From the NCBI RefSeq assembly GCF_900105995.1, contig NZ_LT629785.1:3348001-3412000 (forward strand): 64,000 nt of DNA, written 5' to 3'. This stretch comes from Pseudomonas pohangensis. GTDB lineage: Bacteria > Pseudomonadota > Gammaproteobacteria > Pseudomonadales > Pseudomonadaceae. Each line of letters begins with the position of its first letter. Positions within the stretch are counted from its first letter, which is position 1. The position numbers and the translations under genes were made by a program. The notes under the pieces were generated by a model that was given only the letters and a program-made list of their open reading frames with translations, did not search any database and was not told the origin of the DNA. Positions 59,200 to 64,000 of the stretch are shown one piece after another.

Positions 59200-60366
59200 T
59201 TAATTTTCGCCGAAGATGTCCCGCGTATAGACCTTGCCGGCCACATCCTGCAGGTCGTCAGTCATCCGGTTGCTGATTATGACATCACAGATGCGTTTGA
59301 ATGTAGCCAGATCTTGAATGACCGGTGACTTGAAGAACTCAGACTCTGCGAGCGCCGGCTCATGAATGACTACCTCCACACCCTTAGCCTTTAACCGCTT
59401 CATCACACCCTGGACGCTCGATGCGCGAAAGTTGTCCGAACCACTCTTCATGATCAGCCGGTAGATACCGACCACGGCGGGGCTGCGGCGCAGAATATCC
59501 TCGGCAATGAAATCCTTGCGCGTGCGATTTGAATCAACAATGGCGCGGATGAGGTTCTGTGGAACGTCACGGTAGTTGGCCAGCAGCTGCTTGGTGTCCT
59601 TGGGCAGGCAGTAACCGCCGTAGCCAAAAGAAGGATTGTTGTAGTGGCTGCCAATCCGCGGATCCAGACCGACACCCTCGATGATCTGACGGCTGTCGAG
59701 ACCATGACTAAGGGCATAGCTGTCCAGCTCATTGAAAAATGAAACGCGCATGGCCAGATAGGTGTTGGCAAACAGCTTGATCGCTTCCGCCTCAGTCGAG
59801 TCAGTCAGCAGAACCGGAATGCCCTTCTTGATCGCCGCATCACACAACAACTCGGCAAAGACCCTGGCCCACTCCGATCGCTCACCAACGACAATGCGTG
59901 ACGGATACAGGTTGTCATGCAAGGCACGACCCTCTCGCAGGAACTCCGGGGAGAATATTAAATTGTCGCAGCCCAGACGCTGCCGCGCTCCTTCCGTGAA
60001 GCCAACCGGCACGGTCGACTTGATAACGATCACCGCCCGGGGGTTGATGGCTAACACCTGCTTGATCACCGCCTCCACGCTGCTCGTGTCAAACTCGTCA
60101 GTCTGCGAATCGTAATCCGTAGGCGTAGCGACAATCACATACTCTGCGCCACCGAAGGCATCCTGAGGATCAAGGGTTGCACGCAGATTGAGGGCGTGAT
60201 GACGCAGGTAATCCTCCAGTTCGGAATCCTGGATCGGTGATATCCGCTGATTAAGCTGCTCCACCCGCTTTGCCGAGATATCCAGAGCCACTACTTCGTG
60301 CTGCTGAGCCAGTAATACACCATTGGACAGGCCAACATAACCAAGACCTGCGACCGCAATCTTCAT
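59200..60366 (-). CDS. ugd: UDP-glucose 6-dehydrogenase
   Basis: A 388-residue NAD-dependent enzyme that oxidises UDP-glucose to UDP-glucuronate. The N-terminal Rossmann motif AVAGLGYVGLSNG is at 4-16, and the thioester cysteine is C253 in GYGGYCLPKDTKQL. The length is that of E. coli Ugd. The ATG at 60366 is used; a start 12 nt upstream is unsupported. No enzyme in the visible cluster obviously uses UDP-glucuronate, so the product may feed the core, another polymer or an epimerase elsewhere. Confidence 0.93.
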   Translation of the reverse strand: MKIAVAGLGYVGLSNGVLLAQQHEVVALDISAKRVEQLNQRISPIQDSELEDYLRHHALNLRATLDPQDAFGGAEYVIVATPTDYDSQTDEFDTSSVEAVIKQVLAINPRAVIVIKSTVPVGFTEGARQRLGCDNLIFSPEFLREGRALHDNLYPSRIVVGERSEWARVFAELLCDAAIKKGIPVLLTDSTEAEAIKLFANTYLAMRVSFFNELDSYALSHGLDSRQIIEGVGLDPRIGSHYNNPSFGYGGYCLPKDTKQLLANYRDVPQNLIRAIVDSNRTRKDFIAEDILRRSPAVVGIYRLIMKSGSDNFRASSVQGVMKRLKAKGVEVVIHEPALAESEFFKSPVIQDLATFKRICDVIISNRMTDDLQDVAGKVYTRDIFGEN

Positions 60367-60396
60367 ATCCGTACCCACTTTCTTATTTTTTGCGGC

Positions 60397-62445
60397 CTAT
60401 TGCCATGGAATCGTTAGTGGCTGAACGCCAATATCGTGCGCCCAAAAAACGCCTTCCTGCACCAAGGAAACCTGCAAACTTCCGCCCTTGATTTCCATGG
60501 CTGAATCAATTGGCAGGCGAACCGCCAACTCGCCCTTGGCTGGGATATCGAATGGTAAATCCATGCGGGTATCCCAGCCAGAAGCAGGCAGGCCCGTGGA
60601 ATCCAGGAATCGCCAAGAAATACGCATCGGCGTGTTAACACGGGATCCAGCAGCAATAGTCAAATCTCCAGTGTTATGGATGCTTAAGTAGACAATGGTC
60701 TGGCCCTCAACCCTAGCTATGCTACCGAAACGATAATCCAGCTTACGAATTTCCTCTTGGGTGTATCTCCGCCCCAGCAAAGAGAAACTGCCTGGAATCT
60801 GGGTTACCCACGCGGGATCGCAGCCTTCAAAACCAATCGGAACAACCTTACTCATGAAATCAAGGTACGCATTCTCATCGTCGCTTTTTTCAACGAAGGA
60901 CATGAATAAAGCCAGCCGTCTTGGCAGCTCAGCACAATCCTTCCCGTATTCCAAGGTATAACCTGGAGGTACAAAACCGGAGTAACCATTCAATGTCTTG
61001 GCACCATGCCGCAGTGAAACCCACATCGCATCTAACTCGTCCGCGAAATAAGGCCCCTGACGCTGAGCAAAAAACAGGATGGCATCCGGATTAACTTCCT
61101 GAGGCACAGTCGCCTCAATCAGCGATAAACGATCACGCCATTCGCTTTTATGGCTAACATACATGGAGGTCGCAGCACATTCGAGAAACACCAGCGGCAA
61201 GATGACCAGCATGACCAGCCGACCACCCCAGCGCCACTTGTCTCGGAGGTAATCGATAGCCAATACCACCATGTAGGCCACGGGAAAGAGCAATACCTGA
61301 TCCAGACGTGTCATTACACGGATTGCAGAAGCCAGCGGCAACTGGTGCAGTACATACCAGAAACTGAACCCACCAACATTCAGGGTCAAGGCAATAAGCC
61401 CAAACAGAACCCCGGCTATTACCATGAATGTATGAGCGTTGCTGCTTCGCGCGCCCACGAGAAAACCCATTGCAGCCAACAGCATTGGCATTGCTCCCAT
61501 GAACATCTGATGCTCATGGCGCATTGGAATATCGGCAAAGAGGCCTGCTGTTGGCCAAGACCAGAAATCAGACAAATCGGCGAGAAAATAGCTTTGCGGC
61601 CGGGGCAGCATCGATGCTATCTCTCCCCATGAGCGTACTGCCCCGTAGAGCCTGGATACTTGGATATACGGATAAAACAGCACCACCAGCGCAATCAGCT
61701 GACCAGTTAGATAAAGCAGAATTCGCCACTTGTCCTGCCGGACCTGAATCTGCCACTGCGCGTTCAGCTCTCGGATTGGTTGCACAAAAGGTTGCTTCAA
61801 ACTGCACCGGCTGAAGACGAAATGCATGCAAACTGTGGCAGCGAGCAGCAATAGCGTAAAGAATCCCATATAGATGCCGGCGTAAAACTGCCATACCAAC
61901 CAGGCGCCTGAAATGACCAACAGGCGATATTTCTTCTGCTCCAGAAAAAGAGTGAAGAACGCCATGGCAAGCGGCACGCCAAAGCGGTAGTGCAGCTGGG
62001 CATGGCCTGCATGGGCAGTCGTTGGCAAAGCGAAAGCAAAAATCAATGCCCCCACCGAGGAAGCCAGCGGGCTCCCCCCCAGAAGGCGCAATGCATAATA
62101 GGCAGCAGCAAAGTTCGCCACATAACCAAACAAGAACCAAAGCTGAAAGGCAGTGTCAGGCTCCGCTACAAAAAGACGGGCCAAGAGATATACAGGCGCC
62201 GAGCCGAACAGGTTATCCGAAAAGCCCAGCACATAAGGGAAGGGGGAAAAGAACCCAAGTTGCCAGAGCGACTCGGATTCACCGAAAAAAAACTGATAAA
62301 TATTTTCCAGGAAGTAATTGTTAAGGCGCGCATCAGCAATGTCTCCAGGCATCAGCGCCAGCCCGTGCAGCTGCCTGAGCGGAACTGCGACAAAAGCACA
62401 AACGAATAACGCAACAACACACAACAAATACGATCGACTTTTCAT
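60397..62445 (-). CDS. Large multi-pass membrane protein, GT-C-like glycosyltransferase candidate
   Basis: A 682-residue protein with about a dozen hydrophobic segments between residues 5 and 430, then a soluble beta-rich C-terminal domain (about 480-682). The first periplasmic loop holds PGDIADARLNNYFLEN, an acidic motif after helix 1 like that of GT-C enzymes (ArnT/PMT/YfhO types), which use polyprenyl-phosphate sugars. Next to GtrA and a GT2 it would be the third component of a Gtr-like system. I recognise no named family. The ATG at 62445 lies 8 nt past the upstream stop; a GTG at 62463 overlapping that stop is possible. Codon use is visibly less GC-rich than in neighbours. Confidence 0.6.
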   Translation of the reverse strand: MKSRSYLLCVVALFVCAFVAVPLRQLHGLALMPGDIADARLNNYFLENIYQFFFGESESLWQLGFFSPFPYVLGFSDNLFGSAPVYLLARLFVAEPDTAFQLWFLFGYVANFAAAYYALRLLGGSPLASSVGALIFAFALPTTAHAGHAQLHYRFGVPLAMAFFTLFLEQKKYRLLVISGAWLVWQFYAGIYMGFFTLLLLAATVCMHFVFSRCSLKQPFVQPIRELNAQWQIQVRQDKWRILLYLTGQLIALVVLFYPYIQVSRLYGAVRSWGEIASMLPRPQSYFLADLSDFWSWPTAGLFADIPMRHEHQMFMGAMPMLLAAMGFLVGARSSNAHTFMVIAGVLFGLIALTLNVGGFSFWYVLHQLPLASAIRVMTRLDQVLLFPVAYMVVLAIDYLRDKWRWGGRLVMLVILPLVFLECAATSMYVSHKSEWRDRLSLIEATVPQEVNPDAILFFAQRQGPYFADELDAMWVSLRHGAKTLNGYSGFVPPGYTLEYGKDCAELPRRLALFMSFVEKSDDENAYLDFMSKVVPIGFEGCDPAWVTQIPGSFSLLGRRYTQEEIRKLDYRFGSIARVEGQTIVYLSIHNTGDLTIAAGSRVNTPMRISWRFLDSTGLPASGWDTRMDLPFDIPAKGELAVRLPIDSAMEIKGGSLQVSLVQEGVFWAHDIGVQPLTIPWQ

Positions 62446-62453
62446 ATAAAGGG

Positions 62454-63050
62454 CTACCGGCACTTATAGTCCATCGACTCCGCGCTTTTGCGGAACGGAT
62501 CGGTCAAATCATCCGAATAAAACCCCATCAACAGTCGCTTTTTGGGCAGCCAATTGGCTCTAAAGTAACGCCCGAAACTTGCAATCGCCCCACCCTTTTC
62601 CGTGAGCTTCACGCATCCATTCTCGATCGCAATGGTTCCAGATTCGAGTTGCTCCGTAAGTCGCACATCAACCAGACGGTGCTCCTTGACGTACTCCTTG
62701 GTGAACACTTCTTCAAAGCGCTCATGACGGATTCCGCCGCCGCGCTGCTGAAGCTTTTCCAGAATGTAGAACGACAACGAACGGTCAATCACCGTAGGCA
62801 CCGAAATGGCCAGTGCATAGCCCGCCAGCAACCAGATCACCACCAACAGAGTCTTTTCAAAACCCGTAAAGAGCGCAAAGTAACGAATGCCGAAAAGAAT
62901 CAACGCTGCGAGTATCGCCGCAATAAACACATCGGCAATAGCTGCGTAAAAAACCACATCAACCCGCAGATACCGTACATGAAACCAGTAAACACCGAGC
63001 AGCAGGACGAGGAACAGCAGACTGGCTAAGCCGGACTTGAGCACTTTCAT
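62454..63050 (-). CDS. Membrane protein with winged-helix-like C-terminal domain
   Basis: A 198-residue protein of unknown family. Three hydrophobic segments (about 6-24, 33-53, 66-88) are followed by a soluble tail (about 95-198). The segment FYILEKLQQRGGGIRHERFEEVF followed by RLTEQLESGTIAIENGCVKLTEKG reads like a helix-turn-helix plus wing (LTEKG is a common wing ending). Whether it binds DNA, RNA or protein is unknown. The ATG overlaps the gtrA stop as ATGA. It sits inside the GT2-gtrA-GT-C unit, so it may control or assist that system. Confidence 0.6.
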   Translation of the reverse strand: MKVLKSGLASLLFLVLLLGVYWFHVRYLRVDVVFYAAIADVFIAAILAALILFGIRYFALFTGFEKTLLVVIWLLAGYALAISVPTVIDRSLSFYILEKLQQRGGGIRHERFEEVFTKEYVKEHRLVDVRLTEQLESGTIAIENGCVKLTEKGGAIASFGRYFRANWLPKKRLLMGFYSDDLTDPFRKSAESMDYKCR

Positions 63051-63433
63051 ATTTTGAACACCAGAAATTTGTTACCCAGATAACTCAGAGAGACCTGCAG
63101 GACAGTAGCCAGCAGAAAACCCACGCGGTAATCGAGACCGAAATAATCGCTCCACACCAACAGCACCGCGCCGTGCAGCAACGCGATGGCACCATACAGG
63201 CCACTGAAGCGCAGCGCCTCTGCAAAAATCGGCTCCCCGGTACGCGGAAATACAAAATACCGGCTGCCGACGAATGAAGCGCTGATACCAAATACAGCCG
63301 CCGTCAGGTTAGCCAACCCGGCCGAGGAAAAATGCAAGACCTGCAGATTGAAGGCGAGTACCGCGAAATGCACGGCGGTGGCGACTATGCCATTGATTCC
63401 GTAGCGCAGCACCTCCATGTAAGGGGCCTTCAT
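63047..63433 (-). CDS. GtrA-family membrane protein (lipid-linked sugar flippase)
   Basis: A 128-residue membrane protein with four helices. Family marks are the N-terminal RYGINGIVATAVHFAVLAF, the GSRYFVF segment and the C-terminal SLSYLGNKFLVF. GtrA proteins flip undecaprenyl-phosphate-linked sugars to the periplasm. Its start overlaps the GT2 stop, and its stop overlaps the next gene, both as ATGA. Confidence 0.87.
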   Translation of the reverse strand: MKAPYMEVLRYGINGIVATAVHFAVLAFNLQVLHFSSAGLANLTAAVFGISASFVGSRYFVFPRTGEPIFAEALRFSGLYGAIALLHGAVLLVWSDYFGLDYRVGFLLATVLQVSLSYLGNKFLVFKI

Positions 63434-64000
63434 GGGCGAGAAGTCTGTCCCCGGGTTTCAATGACGCGCTCGACGAAATCATGGTATGCAATCGCATTGC
63501 TCACCGTACCGCCGCGCACAACACCCGTTAGCATAAGCGTCATAAGAGCAAGAGCTCCCGTCTGCAAAAGCATGAGTACCAGGATCCCCAGCGCAACAGA
63601 AAACCAGCCCGGGGTCGAGAAACCGACCAGCTTCAGGATGATGGCCGCTGTAATCCCCACCATGGAAAAGCTGGCGATCAATCCGCAGAGGATACCGACC
63701 CTGACCAGTACGTCCTCAGCAAACACCATCAGCCCCTTAAATCCGTGCAGCACCAGGCCGACAAAATTCATCTTCGACTGGCCTGCATAGCGAGGGCCAC
63801 GATCGATCAGCCGCGCAGTGGTGCGCAGTTTAGAGGCCAGCACCGTGCCGGCGACATGAATGGGTAACTCCTGCATGGCCACCAGACGCCTGACAGCATT
63901 CGCCTTCAGTCCCATGAAGTTACCGAAGCTGATCGCGCGACCGGTCATCAGACTGAAGAAGCGCTTGTAGATGGCATAGAACAGTTTGAACTTCAGCGTT
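63430..64000 (-). CDS. GT2 polyprenyl-phosphate glycosyltransferase, C-terminal part (cut by window edge)
   Basis: The C-terminal 189 residues of a DPM1/GtrB-like enzyme. The frame stays open to the last base (TLKFKLFYAIYKRFFSL precedes the first internal ATG), so the 5' part lies outside the window. Conserved end segments are GPRYAGQSKMNFVGLVLHGFKG, where the R-Y-x-G-x-S-K motif marks this family, and two C-terminal helices (IAAIILKLVGF and ILVLMLLQTGALALM regions). It would charge undecaprenyl phosphate with a sugar for GtrA and the GT-C protein. Confidence 0.85.
   Translation of the reverse strand, partial: TLKFKLFYAIYKRFFSLMTGRAISFGNFMGLKANAVRRLVAMQELPIHVAGTVLASKLRTTARLIDRGPRYAGQSKMNFVGLVLHGFKGLMVFAEDVLVRVGILCGLIASFSMVGITAAIILKLVGFSTPGWFSVALGILVLMLLQTGALALMTLMLTGVVRGGTVSNAIAYHDFVERVIETRGQTSRP

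Noticed and set aside
60397..62445. Wzy-type O-antigen polymerase
   Set aside because: The first-loop acidic motif and the large soluble C-terminal domain fit GT-C enzymes better, and the cluster uses the Wzm/Wzt export route, which needs no Wzy.

Overview
This window looks like a chromosomal segment of a GC-rich Pseudomonas-type gammaproteobacterium. The reasons are the syntenic run ubiI-ubiH-pepP / zapA-ssrS-ygfA / ubiD-rho-trxA-ppx-ppk-hemB / algP-algQ-dsbB-hemYXDC-algR-algZ-argH, proteins that read closely like Pseudomonas ones (the AlgZ/AlgR pair, a Mg-type HemB, a cytochrome-c/FTR1 iron permease, three-subunit PntAA/AB/B), and Pseudomonas-style dispersed inverted repeats. I see no tRNA, rRNA operon, CRISPR array, transposase or prophage gene.

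Layout. 0-9 kb: an orphan Fe(III)-binding protein behind a probable Fur box; a leftward operon ubiI-ubiH-pepP-ygfB (ubiquinone hydroxylation, proline aminopeptidase); a rightward unit zapB-like/zapA-6S RNA-ygfA; an EVE-domain gene; a quinone oxidoreductase. 9-18.6 kb: a ferredoxin-reductase and ubiD (leftward), rho, trxA, divergent ppx, then ppk behind hemB. 18.7-29.3 kb: housekeeping and accessory genes (DedA, a sterol-desaturase-like membrane oxygenase, an alpha/beta hydrolase, ElbB, a thioesterase, a YaiI nuclease-like protein, the iron permease, LysE exporter, DUF4124, TerC, ABC-F ATPase). 29.4-39.6 kb: the alginate-regulator/haem block algP, algQ, dsbB, hemY-hemX-hemD-hemC, algR-algZ, with divergent argH.

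39.6-46.4 kb: a catabolic locus that looks spliced onto the block above. It has the glutarate genes gcdG and gcdH with the divergent LysR regulator gcdR, but a polyamine aminotransferase and a glutamine-synthetase-like gene sit between gcdG and gcdH. Two inverted copies of a ~60-bp repeat bracket exactly that pair. The set could link cadaverine/putrescine breakdown (gamma-glutamylation, transamination) to glutarate and glutaryl-CoA oxidation. 46.4-49.8 kb: the proton-translocating transhydrogenase operon pntAA-pntAB-pntB behind a striking AT-rich palindrome.

49.8-60.4 kb: a leftward cluster that reads as a common-polysaccharide-antigen (A-band, D-rhamnan) LPS locus: ugd, wzm, wzt, rmd, gmd, wbpW, wbpX, wbpY, wbpZ. 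WbpW makes GDP-mannose, Gmd and Rmd convert it to GDP-D-rhamnose, WbpX/Y/Z polymerise it on the cytoplasmic side, and Wzm/Wzt export it. The order differs from the P. aeruginosa one as I remember it. 60.4-64 kb: a four-gene overlapping unit (GT2 cut by the window edge, GtrA flippase, a membrane protein of unknown family with a winged-helix-like tail, and a large GT-C-like membrane protein) that resembles a three-component Gtr glycan-modification system. Base composition is visibly lower in G+C here.

Starts were moved inward from the longest frame wherever a Shine-Dalgarno sequence, translational coupling or known family N-terminus supported it; GTG starts are called for hemB, hemD, pntAA and wbpW.
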